A stretch of 64,000 bases of DNA, taken from positions 7,353,501-7,417,500 of the forward strand of contig NZ_CP082945.1 in the NCBI RefSeq assembly GCF_019933235.1, read 5' to 3'. The first letter of the stretch is position 1. Each line of letters starts with the position of its first letter. This document shows, one piece after another, positions 9,387-17,979 of the stretch. The notes beneath the pieces were generated by a model. It was not told where the DNA came from, did no database searches, and saw nothing but the letters and a program-made list of their open reading frames with translations. The stretch comes from Streptomyces angustmyceticus. Lineage in GTDB: Bacteria > Actinomycetota > Actinomycetes > Streptomycetales > Streptomycetaceae. A program made the translations under genes and the position numbers.

Positions 9387-10604
9387 GTGCCACCATCCGG
9401 CCTCGCGAAGTTCCGCTCCCCCCGCGTCCTGGGCGTCGGGAGCGTTCTTCTGGTCGGCGGCCTGCTGGTGGCCTCCACGGTGGCCGGCGGCCGCCCGGAG
9501 GACGGCGCCCGGTCGCGACGGGCCGCGGCCGACGGGCTGCGGCACACCACCGTCGAGGTGTCGCCGGGCCACTGCGGCCGGGGCTGGGGGAGCGGCCGCC
9601 CCGGCACCCAGGTCTTCGACCTGCACAACACCTCCGATGCCGCGGCCGAGGTGTACCTCACGTCCCCGCGCGGCGGCGCGGTGTACGGCGAGGTGGAGGG
9701 CCTCGGGCCCGGCACCACCCGGCAGCTGCGGGTCCGGCTGGGCCGGGGCGCGTACGCCTTCCGCTGCCTGCCCGACGACGCCGACGCCGTCACCGGGCCC
9801 ACGGTCCGTATCGACGGCGGCGGCCGCCCCGGCCCGGCGGCGGCCCCGGTCACCGAGCACGACCTGATCCCCCCGGCGCTGGACTACCAGCGGTGGGTCG
9901 CGGGCGGCCTGGACGCCCTCGCCGGCCGGACCGGGACCCTGCGCGCCGCCATCGCGCGCGGCGACCTGGCGGGAGCCCGGGACGCCTGGCTGCCCGCGCA
10001 CCTCGCCTATGAGCGGCTGGGCGCGGCGTACGGCGCCTTCGGTGACGCGGACCAGCAGATCAACGGCACGACCGCGGGCCTGCCCGGCGGCGACCGGGAC
10101 CCGGCGTTCAGCGGCTTCCACCGCCTCGAACACGGCCTGTGGCACGGGCAGTCCGCCGCCGCCCTGCGCGCACCGGCCGCCGCCCTCGACGGCGCCGTGC
10201 GCAAGCTGCGGGACCACTGGGCGCAGACCCGGATGGATCCGGCCGACCTCGGTCTGCGGGCGCACGAGATCCTGGAGAACACCCTGCAGTCCGAGCTGAC
10301 CGGGCGGACCGACTACGGCAGCGGCACCAGCCTCGCCACCGCCCGCGCCAACCTCGACGGAACCCGGGCCGTCCTCACCCGGCTGCGCCCCCTGCTGGTC
10401 ACCCGGTACCCCCAACTGCCGCACGTGGAAGCCGAGTTGGACCGGGCGCAGCGGCTGCTCGACGGCTTCCGCACGGACGGGCGGTGGACGCCGCTGCACG
10501 ACCTGGACCGCGGCCGGCGGGAGCGGATCGACGCGGTGTTCGGGGACCTGGTGGAACGGCTGGCGTCGGTGGCGACGCTGTGCGACGCACGGAGAACGGT
10601 GTGA
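9387..10604 (+). CDS. efeO: EfeO-like iron uptake lipoprotein/periplasmic protein (cupredoxin plus M75)
   Basis: EfeO component of the EfeUOB ferrous/ferric iron system. GTG at 9387 follows a perfect AGGAGG by 6 bases; 405 residues. A membrane or signal segment (VLGVGSVLLVGGLLVAST) is at residues 13-30. It is followed by a cupredoxin-like domain (about 50-145) and the imelysin/M75 domain (about 155-400). The latter has the metal-binding HxxE motif in GFHRLEHGLW and ILENTLQSELTG. No lipobox Cys is evident, so it may be anchored by the N-terminal helix. The stop overlaps the next gene (GTGA). No EfeU permease follows. Confidence 0.9.
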   Translation: MPPSGLAKFRSPRVLGVGSVLLVGGLLVASTVAGGRPEDGARSRRAAADGLRHTTVEVSPGHCGRGWGSGRPGTQVFDLHNTSDAAAEVYLTSPRGGAVYGEVEGLGPGTTRQLRVRLGRGAYAFRCLPDDADAVTGPTVRIDGGGRPGPAAAPVTEHDLIPPALDYQRWVAGGLDALAGRTGTLRAAIARGDLAGARDAWLPAHLAYERLGAAYGAFGDADQQINGTTAGLPGGDRDPAFSGFHRLEHGLWHGQSAAALRAPAAALDGAVRKLRDHWAQTRMDPADLGLRAHEILENTLQSELTGRTDYGSGTSLATARANLDGTRAVLTRLRPLLVTRYPQLPHVEAELDRAQRLLDGFRTDGRWTPLHDLDRGRRERIDAVFGDLVERLASVATLCDARRTV

Positions 10605-11860
10605 GGGACATGAACGGTGTCGGCAGGCGGGGCTTCCTGCGGGGCGCGGCGCTCGCCGGGGCCGGACTCGCGACCGGCGGCGCCGCGCCCGCCGACCCCC
10701 CGGCCCCGGGCAGCGAACCGGCCCTCCTGACCGGTCAGGGGCCGGCCACCGGAGCCGCCCCGCCCGTTCCCTTCCACGGCCGGCACCAGGCGTCGGTCCT
10801 CGCCCCGCCCCGCCGGGTCACCGCGTACACCGCGTTCGACGTCACCGCGCGAAACCGGCGGGAACTGACCGAGCTGATGCGCACCCTCACCGCCCGCGCC
10901 CGGTTCCTGACCGGCGGCGGGACACCGGAGCCGGCCGGCATCACCGGCCCGCCCACCGACTCGGGCCTGCTGGGGCCGCAGGTTCCCGCGGGCGGGCTGT
11001 CGGTGACGCTCGCCGTCGGCGCGGCGCTGTTCGACGACCGGTTCGGGCTGCACGGCCGCGCGCCGCGCCGGCTGACCACCATGCCCGCCTTCCCCGACGA
11101 CGACCTGCAGACGGACTGGTGCCACGGCGACATCGGCCTCCAGTTGTGCGCCGACGACACGGACACCGTGCTGCACGCCCTGCGCGACATCGCCCGCCAC
11201 ACCCGGGGCGGCATGCAGGTGCGCTGGCGCCTCGACGGCTTCACCAGCCCGCCCCGGCCGTCCGGGACCCCGCGCAACCTCATGGGCTTCAAGGACGGCA
11301 CGGCCAACCCCGACGCCCGGTCCGCCGGCGAGATGGACCGGCTGGTGTGGACCGGGGCGGGGGCCGGTGAGCCGGACTGGGCGGTCGGCGGCAGCTACCA
11401 GGTGGTCCGGCTGATCCGGATGCTGGTGGAGTTCTGGGACCGGGTCTCGCTGACCGAACAGGAGCGGATGTTCGGCCGCGCCAGGGAGACCGGCGCGCCG
11501 CTGGACGGCGACCGCGAACAGGACACCCCCGACTACCCCGCCGACCCCAAGGGCGAGGTGATCCCCCTGGACAGCCACATCCGGCTGGCCAACCCCCGCA
11601 CCCCGTCCAGCGCGGGACAGCGCCTCCTGCGCCGGGCCTACAACTACGACCGGGGCGTGGACGGCAACGGCAACCTCGACATGGGCCTGCTGTTCTGCTG
11701 CTACCAGCGCGACCTGGCCCGCCAGTTCGAGACCGTGCAACGCCGGCTGGCCGGCGAGCCGTTGACGGACTACATCACGCCCTTCGGAGGCGGCTACTTC
11801 TTCGCGTTGCCGGGCGTACGGGACACCACGGACTGGTACGGCCGGGCGCTGCTGACCTGA
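10601..11860 (+). CDS. efeB: EfeB-like Tat-exported DyP-type peroxidase
   Basis: Heme peroxidase of the dye-decolorising family, the EfeB part of the iron system. It is exported folded by the Tat pathway: the N-terminus has RRGFLRGAALAGAG. Key DyP motif GFKDGTANP (GxxDG with catalytic Asp) is at about residue 225. The distal Arg is expected in the segment around LANPRTP, and the heme-ligand His is probably in the PLDSHIRLANP region. GTG 10601 overlaps the efeO stop and has GGAG 6 bases upstream. ATG 10610 is the alternative, three codons later. EfeB is thought to oxidise or de-heme iron substrates for EfeO. Confidence 0.9.
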   Translation: MRDMNGVGRRGFLRGAALAGAGLATGGAAPADPPAPGSEPALLTGQGPATGAAPPVPFHGRHQASVLAPPRRVTAYTAFDVTARNRRELTELMRTLTARARFLTGGGTPEPAGITGPPTDSGLLGPQVPAGGLSVTLAVGAALFDDRFGLHGRAPRRLTTMPAFPDDDLQTDWCHGDIGLQLCADDTDTVLHALRDIARHTRGGMQVRWRLDGFTSPPRPSGTPRNLMGFKDGTANPDARSAGEMDRLVWTGAGAGEPDWAVGGSYQVVRLIRMLVEFWDRVSLTEQERMFGRARETGAPLDGDREQDTPDYPADPKGEVIPLDSHIRLANPRTPSSAGQRLLRRAYNYDRGVDGNGNLDMGLLFCCYQRDLARQFETVQRRLAGEPLTDYITPFGGGYFFALPGVRDTTDWYGRALLT

Positions 11861-12028
11861 CCGGGGGACCGCGGCGAGCCGAAGAGTCAATACCCGGTCA
11901 AAGTTTGTCCTGGCATACCTGACTCACTGTTCACTCCAGCGTCATGATGGCTCTGCCGGACAGCCGTTCGCCCGGCAGAGCATCCCGCCGTACGCACCGA
12001 CACATCCCTGCCCGGAGGGTGAACCAGC

Positions 12029-13870
12029 ATGGCCAGTAGGGGAAGACGAGCAGCGACACGGAGCCTGGCCCTCGCGGGTGCCGCGGCCCTCGCGGTCCTG
12101 GGCGCGGGCGCGCCCTCCTGGGCCGCCGGACCGCACCACCCCGGGTCCGCCCGTACGGCCACCCCCATCAAGCACGTGGTCGTGCTCTTCGACGAGAACA
12201 TCTCGTTCGACCACTACTTCGCGACCTACCCGAAGGCCGCCAACACCGACGGCACCAGGTTCACCCCGTCCCCGCACACCCCCCGGGACATCGACAACCT
12301 GCGCACCGCCGGGCTGCTGGAGCACAACCCCAACCAGTACGCGCCCAAGCGGCTCACCCCGCAGCAGGCCATGACCTGCGACCAGACCCACGACTACGGG
12401 CCCGAGCAGTACGCGTACAACGGCGGCAAGGCCGACCGGTTCGTCCAGAACACCGACTCCGGCAAGTGCTCCGGCGGCCTCTTCGGCGAACCCGGCCTGG
12501 TGATGGACTACTACGACGGCAACACCGTCACCGGCCTGTGGAACTACGCCCAGCACTACTCCCTCAACGACCGCTCCTTCAGCTCGGTCTACGGCCCCTC
12601 CACACCGGGCGCCATCAACCTGGCCTCCGGACAGACGCACGGCGTCGTCTCCATGGACCCCGCCTCCGGCACCGAGCACCCCCGGCAGACCACCACCCCC
12701 GACCCGCACGCCGTGCAGTCGCCCGACGCACACGGCGTCGGCACGATCGTCAACGACCCCGACCCGGCGTACGACGACTGCTCCAACAAGGACCACACCA
12801 GCACGAACGCGGTCGCCGCCATGACGGGGCGCAACATCGGTGACGTCCTCAACGCCCGCCGCGTCAGCTGGGGCTGGTTCCAGGGCGGCTTCCGGCCCAG
12901 CACCGGATGGGACGGCAAGCCGGACCACTACGCCAAGTGCGGCGGAACCACGCACACCAACGTCGGGGGAGCGGCGGCCGTCGACTACAGCCCGCACCAC
13001 GCGCCGTTCGAGTACTACAAGTCGACCGCCAACCCGCACCACCTCCCGCCGAAGAGCATCGACGAGGTCGGCCACGCCGGACGGGCCAACCACAACTACG
13101 ACCTGACCGACTTCGACGCGGTGCTCAAGGCGGGCAAGCTGCCGGCCGTCAGCTTCCTCAAGGCCCCCGAGTACCAGGACGCGCACGCCGCCTACTCCGA
13201 CCCGATCGACGAACAGCACTTCCTCGTCGACCGGATCAACGCCATCCAGCAGTCACCGCAGTGGAAGGACACTGCCGTCATCGTCGCCTACGACGACTCC
13301 GACGGCTGGTACGACCACGCCTACGCCAAGCCCCGCAACGGCTCCAAGGACACCTCGACGGGCTCCAACGGCAAGGCCACCGACAGCCCGGCCTGCCAGG
13401 CGGGCCCCGCGGCCGCCGGCGGCTACGCGGACCGCTGCGGTCCGGGCACCCGGCAGCCGCTGCTGGTGATCTCCCCGTACAGCAAGGTCAACAAGATCGA
13501 CCACACCCCGACCGAGCAGACCTCGGTCATCAAGTTCATCGAGCGCAACTGGCACACCGGGCAGATCGGCGACGCGTCCTTCGACGCCCGGGCCGGCTCG
13601 CTGAGCGGCATGTTCGACTTCCGGCACCCCAACAACAAGCAGGTGCTGCTGAACGCGGACGGCTCGGTCAAGTCCGTCGGCCCGATCCGCCATGTCGCAC
13701 CGGTCGCCACCACCATCGACCCGGGCCCCGCGCTGGAGAACCTGGCCTCGGCCCAGGAACCGTCCGGCTTCCCCGTCCTCCCGGTGGGCATCGGCGCCGC
13801 CGTGGTGGCCGCGGGCGTCACCGGCACCTTCCTGGTACTGCGCCGCCGCAAGGAGCACCCCACCGTCTGA
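12029..13870 (+). CDS. Secreted, membrane-anchored phosphoesterase (phospholipase C/acid phosphatase family)
   Basis: PF04185-type phosphoesterase of 613 residues acting outside the cell on phospholipids or other phosphate esters. A signal peptide (RSLALAGAAALAVLGAGAPSWAAG) is followed by the metal-site motif VVVLFDENISFDHYFATYP. Later come the second metal segment AYDDSDGWYDH and LLVISPYSKVNKIDH. The C-terminus has a transmembrane helix (GIGAAVVAAGVTGTFLVL) and the basic stop RRRKE, so the enzyme stays tethered to the membrane facing out. GGAGGG precedes ATG 12029. The gene is monocistronic and ends at a strong terminator. Confidence 0.92.
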   Translation: MASRGRRAATRSLALAGAAALAVLGAGAPSWAAGPHHPGSARTATPIKHVVVLFDENISFDHYFATYPKAANTDGTRFTPSPHTPRDIDNLRTAGLLEHNPNQYAPKRLTPQQAMTCDQTHDYGPEQYAYNGGKADRFVQNTDSGKCSGGLFGEPGLVMDYYDGNTVTGLWNYAQHYSLNDRSFSSVYGPSTPGAINLASGQTHGVVSMDPASGTEHPRQTTTPDPHAVQSPDAHGVGTIVNDPDPAYDDCSNKDHTSTNAVAAMTGRNIGDVLNARRVSWGWFQGGFRPSTGWDGKPDHYAKCGGTTHTNVGGAAAVDYSPHHAPFEYYKSTANPHHLPPKSIDEVGHAGRANHNYDLTDFDAVLKAGKLPAVSFLKAPEYQDAHAAYSDPIDEQHFLVDRINAIQQSPQWKDTAVIVAYDDSDGWYDHAYAKPRNGSKDTSTGSNGKATDSPACQAGPAAAGGYADRCGPGTRQPLLVISPYSKVNKIDHTPTEQTSVIKFIERNWHTGQIGDASFDARAGSLSGMFDFRHPNNKQVLLNADGSVKSVGPIRHVAPVATTIDPGPALENLASAQEPSGFPVLPVGIGAAVVAAGVTGTFLVLRRRKEHPTV

Positions 13871-13887
13871 CGTCGGGGCACAGGCGT

Positions 13888-13922
13888 GCGGGCCGGGACC
13901 CTGGGCGAGGGTCCCGGCCCGC
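13888..13922. terminator. Bidirectional terminator between phosphoesterase and VOC gene
   Basis: A perfect 15-bp stem (13888-13902 with 13908-13922, left arm GCGGGCCGGGACCCT) and 5-base loop lies in the 72-base gap between two convergent genes. It can serve both. Confidence 0.8.
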
Positions 13923-13942
13923 GGCTCGTTCGGCGGTGTGGC

Positions 13943-14347
13943 TCAGTTCGCCTGCCCCAGCGCGTGCCCCTCGCTCGCGGCGAGCACGAAGGGGTGGCCC
14001 GCGGGGTCCGAGTAGCGGCGGGCGTCGTACGGCCCGCCGTTGTCCCGGGTCTGCAGCGGCCGTGCGCCCAGGCTGATCGCCTCGCGCTCCGCCTCGTCCA
14101 TGTTGTCCTGCGGGACGAGGAAGTGCAGATGCGCCTGCTGCGAGTCGTCGGGGCGGGGCCAACTCGGCGGCGCGCCACCGCGGTCCCGTCGTATCGCGAG
14201 GTGGATGGTGCCGCCTTCGAAGACCTCGAAGTAGTCGGGGCTGGTCCCGGTCCGGACTTCTCCGCCGAGGAACTGCGCGTAGAAGTCCGCCAGTCCCGCC
14301 GGCTCCGCGCAATCCAGTACCAGGACGCTGGTCTTGGCTATGGCCAT
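13943..14347 (-). CDS. VOC (glyoxalase/bleomycin-resistance fold) protein
   Basis: Small vicinal-oxygen-chelate protein of 134 residues, ATG 14347 with GGGAGGGAAG upstream. The fold shows as two beta-alpha-beta repeats: ALVLDCAEPAGLADFYAQFLG-like start (AEPAGLADFYAQFLGG) and the second half HLHFLVPQDNMDEAEREAISLGA, ending SDPAGHPFVLA. The typical His/Glu metal ligands of glyoxalases are only partly recognisable, so the activity is unknown. A second, different VOC gene is at 34153-34590. Confidence 0.85.
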   Translation of the reverse strand: MAIAKTSVLVLDCAEPAGLADFYAQFLGGEVRTGTSPDYFEVFEGGTIHLAIRRDRGGAPPSWPRPDDSQQAHLHFLVPQDNMDEAEREAISLGARPLQTRDNGGPYDARRYSDPAGHPFVLAASEGHALGQAN

Positions 14348-14603
14348 CCGCTTCCCTCCCTGTCCATGGACGCCCGTCCCCTCTTCGCACCGGCTACCCC
14401 GTGACGGCTCCGGCACTCCGCGGGACGGCGAATGCCCCTCGACGTCGGGCCCCGGGCGTCATACGAGTGCCGTACGGCCGGCCGCGCGGACCGTACGGCG
14501 CCGCCCCGCGAGAGCCGTACGAGTGTCAGGAGGGCCGTGCGGGGCGACAGCCCGGCCCCAGGTGTGCTGCCGAAAGCCGGTCGCGGCAGTAGAGTCTGCT
14601 CCC

Positions 14604-14981
14604 ATGTCGAAGCCCGACGAGCTGCTTGTCGACATCGCCGCCATGGTGGAGTCGGAGCAGAGCACTCAGATGTCTCTCACTGTTGTCGTCCAAGGCGCCG
14701 TCCTCACCGGGCGGTTGGCGCCCGAGGCCGTATGGCGGCAGCGCGTGGCCGAGGTCCTGGAAGGGTCGGAACGGCTGGGACCGTTCTCCGCGCTCTTCTC
14801 CTCGGCCGGCCCCCGCGCCCGCTCGCCCCTGGGGAGCGGGCCGCCCACGCATCTGCACTTCCACGTGGCCATGATCCTGCAGGGAACCATCGGCCTGCCC
14901 GAGACCGGCGGGATGTACCGCGTCGCGATCAAGGACGTGAGTGCCTGGACGGTGGGCGACTTCCGCTACTCGGACCGCTGA
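14604..14981 (+). CDS. Possible gas vesicle accessory protein GvpU-like
   Basis: Protein of 125 residues from ATG 14604 (MSKPDELLVDIAAMVESEQS). The sequence has the layout I recall for GvpU-annotated actinobacterial proteins: an N-terminal helix, MSLTVVVQGAVLTGRLAPEAVW, then HLHFHVAMILQGTIGLPETG and YRVAIKDVSAWTVGDFRYSD. The assignment is from memory of the family, not a search. It lies alone, 13 kb from the first gvp cluster and 14 kb from the second. If correct, it would be a detached gas vesicle gene. The ribosome site is weak. Confidence 0.5.
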   Translation: MSKPDELLVDIAAMVESEQSTQMSLTVVVQGAVLTGRLAPEAVWRQRVAEVLEGSERLGPFSALFSSAGPRARSPLGSGPPTHLHFHVAMILQGTIGLPETGGMYRVAIKDVSAWTVGDFRYSDR

Positions 14982-15084
14982 CCGCCGGCGCAGATGCCGG
15001 ACGCCGGACGCGGTGACGGCAGATCAGCCACGTGCGTCTTCCGGCCGGGTCGTCGGCGCGACGGCAGTCCGGTCGGGGACGGGG

Positions 15085-15399
15085 TCAGGCTTCCGGATTC
15101 CCGTCCGGGACCGCCGGCCCGTGGAGGAGGTCCGATGCCTCTTCGAGCGGGGTGCGGGCGGGCGGAGTGGCGGCTCGGCAGGTGAAGCCGAGACGGGTCA
15201 GTGCCCGGCTGACCTCGCCGGCGGTGAAGTCCCTGCGGTCCTGCCGGGTGATGACCTCCCCGACCTGCTTGACGGGATAGTGACGACTGCCGATCAGCAC
15301 GGATTCGCCCGTGATGGGTTCGGGCTTGATGCCCTTCATCGCATCCTGCACCTCGGTCTTGATCAAGTCGAAGGGGAAACGGGCGATGACGACGCGCAT
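15085..15399 (-). CDS. SCO5918-family conserved protein
   Basis: Conserved actinobacterial protein of 104 residues with no known activity. The start MRVVIARFPFDLIKTEVQ and core ESVLIGSRHYPVKQVGEVITRQ, then DRRDFTAGEVSRALTRLGF match the S. coelicolor SCO5918 family as I remember it. It follows the DEAD-box helicase by 57 bases in the same direction, as in S. coelicolor. It therefore probably belongs to the cold-shock or RNA-metabolism operon. Confidence 0.8.
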   Translation of the reverse strand: MRVVIARFPFDLIKTEVQDAMKGIKPEPITGESVLIGSRHYPVKQVGEVITRQDRRDFTAGEVSRALTRLGFTCRAATPPARTPLEEASDLLHGPAVPDGNPEA

Positions 15400-15456
15400 A
15401 GTGCCTCTACAGGGTCGAAGGGAAGCCGGATACGAGCGGGTGGAGCTGGATGACCC

Positions 15457-16953
15457 CTACGCCTGACCGGCAGGCCGCTGCCGGGGCGGCTTCCCCGTCG
15501 TGGCACGGGGCGATCCGCCGGACCGCCTGGCCTGGGCGGAGCGGCTGCGGCGGCCGCGGGTGGAGGAGCCGCTGCGCTTGGGGCGTTCGACGGCCGGTGC
15601 GGCGATGGTGACGGGGATCCCGGAGGGGGCCTGCGCGCCGGTGATGCGGCTCAGTTCGGCCTCCCCGGAGCGGACCTGGGTGGACTGCGGGGTGATGCCC
15701 GCGTCGGCCATCAGACGGTCCATCTCGCGGCGCTGGCTGGGCAGTACGAGGGTGACGACGCTGCCGGACTCGCCCGCGCGGGCGGTGCGTCCGCCGCGGT
15801 GCAGATAGTCCTTGTGGTCCGTGGGCGGGTCGACGTTGACGACGAGGTCGAGGTTGTCGACGTGGATGCCGCGGGCCGCCACATTGGTGGCCACCAGGAC
15901 CGTGACCTGGCCGGTCTTGAACTGGGCCAGGGTGCGGGTGCGCTGCGGCTGGGACTTGCCGCCGTGCAGCGCGGCGGCGCGCACACCGCTGTTCAGCAGG
16001 TGCTTGGTGAGCTTGTCCACGGCGCGCTTGGTGTCCAGGAACATGATCGACCGGCCTTCGCGGGCGGCGATCTCCGTGGTGGTGGCGTGCTTGTCGGCGT
16101 CACGGACGTGCAGCAGGTGGTGCTCCATCGTGGTGACGGCGCCCGCCGAGGGGTCGACGGAGTGGACCACGGGGTCGGTCAGGTAGCGCCGGACCAGCAG
16201 GTCGACATTGCGGTCCAGGGTGGCCGAGAAGAGCATCCGCTGCCCCTCGGGGCGGACCTGGTCGAGCAGGGCGGTGACCTGGGGCATGAACCCCATGTCG
16301 GCCATCTGGTCGGCCTCGTCCAGCACGGTGATCGCGACCTGGTTCAGGTGGCAGTCGCCCCGGCCGATGAGGTCCTTGAGCCGTCCGGGTGTCGCGACGA
16401 CCACTTCGGCGCCGGCGCGCAGCGCGCTCGCCTGCCGGCCGATCGACATCCCGCCGACGACGGTGGCCATGCGCAGCGACAGCGACCGGGCGTGCGGCGT
16501 GAGCGCGTCGGTGACCTGCTGGGCCAGCTCGCGGGTGGGCACCAGCACCAGGGCCAGCGGCCGGCCGGGCTCGGCGCGCTGACCGGCGGTACGGGCCAGC
16601 AGGGCCAGACCGAAGGCGAGCGTCTTGCCCGAGCCGGTGCGGCCCCGGCCCAGCACATCGCGCCCGGCCAGCGAGTTCGGCAGGGTGGCGGCCTGGATCG
16701 GGAAGGGGGCGGTCACCCCTTCCGCGGTCAGCGACGCCAACAGCGCGGGCGGCATGTCCAGTTCGGCGAAGCTCTCCGCCGGGGGAAGGGCCGGGGTGTG
16801 GGTGACGGGCAGCGCGAACTCCGCCGGCCGGGCGGCGGGACGGCGCCGCTTGCCGCCGGAGCGGTTCGACGCCTGCGAGCGGGAGCCGCCGCGGCCGGAG
16901 CCGGCGGAACGGTTACGGGAAGTGCGGTCGTTCGGGCGAGCTGTGCGGTTCAT
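15457..16953 (-). CDS. DEAD-box ATP-dependent RNA helicase
   Basis: Two-RecA-domain RNA helicase of 498 residues, probably unwinding structured mRNA or rRNA in the cold. ATG 16953 (GAGGAAGG upstream) is chosen over a longer frame starting at 17112. Motifs in order: Q motif region FPIQAATLPNSLAGRD, Walker A GRTGSGKT, PTRELAQ, TPGRL, DEAD in VLDEADQM, SAT in LFSATLD, then FLDTKRAV, VATNVAARGIHV and HRGGRTARAG. Both termini are basic, Arg/Ser-rich and disordered. An upstream csp gene and downstream SCO5918-family gene suggest a cold-shock unit. Confidence 0.95.
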   Translation of the reverse strand: MNRTARPNDRTSRNRSAGSGRGGSRSQASNRSGGKRRRPAARPAEFALPVTHTPALPPAESFAELDMPPALLASLTAEGVTAPFPIQAATLPNSLAGRDVLGRGRTGSGKTLAFGLALLARTAGQRAEPGRPLALVLVPTRELAQQVTDALTPHARSLSLRMATVVGGMSIGRQASALRAGAEVVVATPGRLKDLIGRGDCHLNQVAITVLDEADQMADMGFMPQVTALLDQVRPEGQRMLFSATLDRNVDLLVRRYLTDPVVHSVDPSAGAVTTMEHHLLHVRDADKHATTTEIAAREGRSIMFLDTKRAVDKLTKHLLNSGVRAAALHGGKSQPQRTRTLAQFKTGQVTVLVATNVAARGIHVDNLDLVVNVDPPTDHKDYLHRGGRTARAGESGSVVTLVLPSQRREMDRLMADAGITPQSTQVRSGEAELSRITGAQAPSGIPVTIAAPAVERPKRSGSSTRGRRSRSAQARRSGGSPRATTGKPPRQRPAGQA

Positions 16954-17290
16954 GAAGAACCTTCCTCGATGCGGTACGTCGAAGAATTCCCGGCAGCCGT
17001 GAGCCACACACAAAAGAATCGCAGAACGGACCGGCGAAAGCAGATGGAACGAGGCGGGACGGAATCGACCGCCGACGCGTGGAAATGTGCCACCGCACGC
17101 AACGGCGAGCACGGTGGTGGAGTGCGGGACGGAATGCCGTTCTGCCGCAGCGCGCTGCGGCCGGCACCGAACAGGCCACCCTTGTCGCTCGTGCGGCCGC
17201 AGGGGCGCGCACAGCGCATTCCGTAAAGGGCAGCGCTGCTGGGGCCCGCACCCACGGTGCGGGCCCCAGCAGCGGTGTTACGCGTCAGTG
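16954..17290. other. Intergenic region between helicase and csp
   Basis: No gene is supported. It contains the csp terminator (17235-17273) and about 280 bases ahead of the helicase ATG. That part may be a long untranslated leader as often found in cold-inducible genes. No clear promoter could be picked by eye. Confidence 0.5.
17235..17273 (-). terminator. Strong hairpin terminator after csp
   Basis: A perfect 17-bp stem (17235-17251 with 17257-17273, left arm GCTGCTGGGGCCCGCAC) and a 5-base loop starts 18 bases beyond the csp stop. It separates csp transcription from the downstream helicase, or sets their ratio by partial read-through. Confidence 0.85.
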
Positions 17291-17494
17291 TCAGGCGGGG
17301 AGGATGTTCTCGGCCTGCGGGCCCTTCTGGCCCTGCGTGACGTCGAAGGTCACCTTCTGGCCCTCCTGCAGCTCACGGAAACCCTGGGTGGCGATGTTCG
17401 AGTAGTGGGCGAAGACGTCAGCGCCGCCACCGTCCTGCTCGATGAAGCCGAATCCCTTTTCCGAGTTGAACCACTTCACGGTGCCGGTAGCCAT
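17291..17494 (-). CDS. Cold-shock protein, CspA family
   Basis: OB-fold single-stranded nucleic-acid chaperone of 67 residues. Both RNA-binding motifs are visible: KGFGFIEQD (RNP1) and VFAHYSNI (RNP2, usual form VFVHFS). It starts MATGTVKWFNSEKG and ends GPQAENILPA. ATG 17494 has GAAGGAGAAA just upstream. The frame open beyond it is not part of the protein. Streptomyces genomes carry several such genes. Confidence 0.97.
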   Translation of the reverse strand: MATGTVKWFNSEKGFGFIEQDGGGADVFAHYSNIATQGFRELQEGQKVTFDVTQGQKGPQAENILPA

Positions 17495-17979
17495 GTTATT
17501 TCTCCTTCGGGGCAGTGCCGGGGGCCGCACTGTGCGGACCCCGCGTCGCCGCGATGATTGCCCCTCCGGAAATTCCGGAAATACAAAAGCACTCCGACCG
17601 GCCTGGAAAGCCGGCGAGGTGGCGTGAAGTGTTTGGGAACCACAACTGCAACTGAGATCGACAGTAGCACGGCGCCAGCAGCCCTGCGCTGCCGTTGCTC
17701 CGCCCTTTCCGGCGGCCGAAAATCCCCGTCGGAGGCCGGAAATTCGCTGCTGCGGCATGAGATATGCGCCACTGACGCGCCCACGGCCCGGCGGAGCCCC
17801 CGCCGGCCACCGCGGTCACCGCTCGGCCCGGCAGGCCCCGGCACCGCGGCCCGCCGGGCCCGTACGGCCTGGCAGGCTCATGTGATCGGGGTCACGATGG
17901 AGGTTCCGGCCCGGCGGCGAGAGCAGTCGTGGCGACGGCCGGCCCGGTCCGCTTGTCCGGCCCCGAAAGGAGGACGGCC
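17495..17979. other. Divergent intergenic region between csp and USP
   Basis: No gene is supported. It must hold the csp promoter and leader on the minus strand and the USP promoter on the plus strand. The only recognisable element is the CRP-like site at 17882-17895. Confidence 0.5.
17882..17895 (+). promoter_or_regulatory. CRP-like operator GTG-N6-GTCAC before USP
   Basis: The sequence GTGATCGGGGTCAC matches the Streptomyces Crp consensus GTG(N6)GNCAC and is a symmetric GTGA-N6-TCAC. It lies 85 bases upstream of the universal stress protein start, a plausible activator position. Confidence 0.45.

Noticed and set aside
7773..10499. A 908-codon minus-strand frame across the XRE, SDR and efeO genes
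   Set aside because: Shadow of three well-supported plus-strand genes, with no recognisable domain.
11918..11950. Possible PHO box before the phosphoesterase gene
   Set aside because: Only one unit (GTTCACT at 11929) fits; the neighbouring 11-base units match the GTTCACC consensus poorly.
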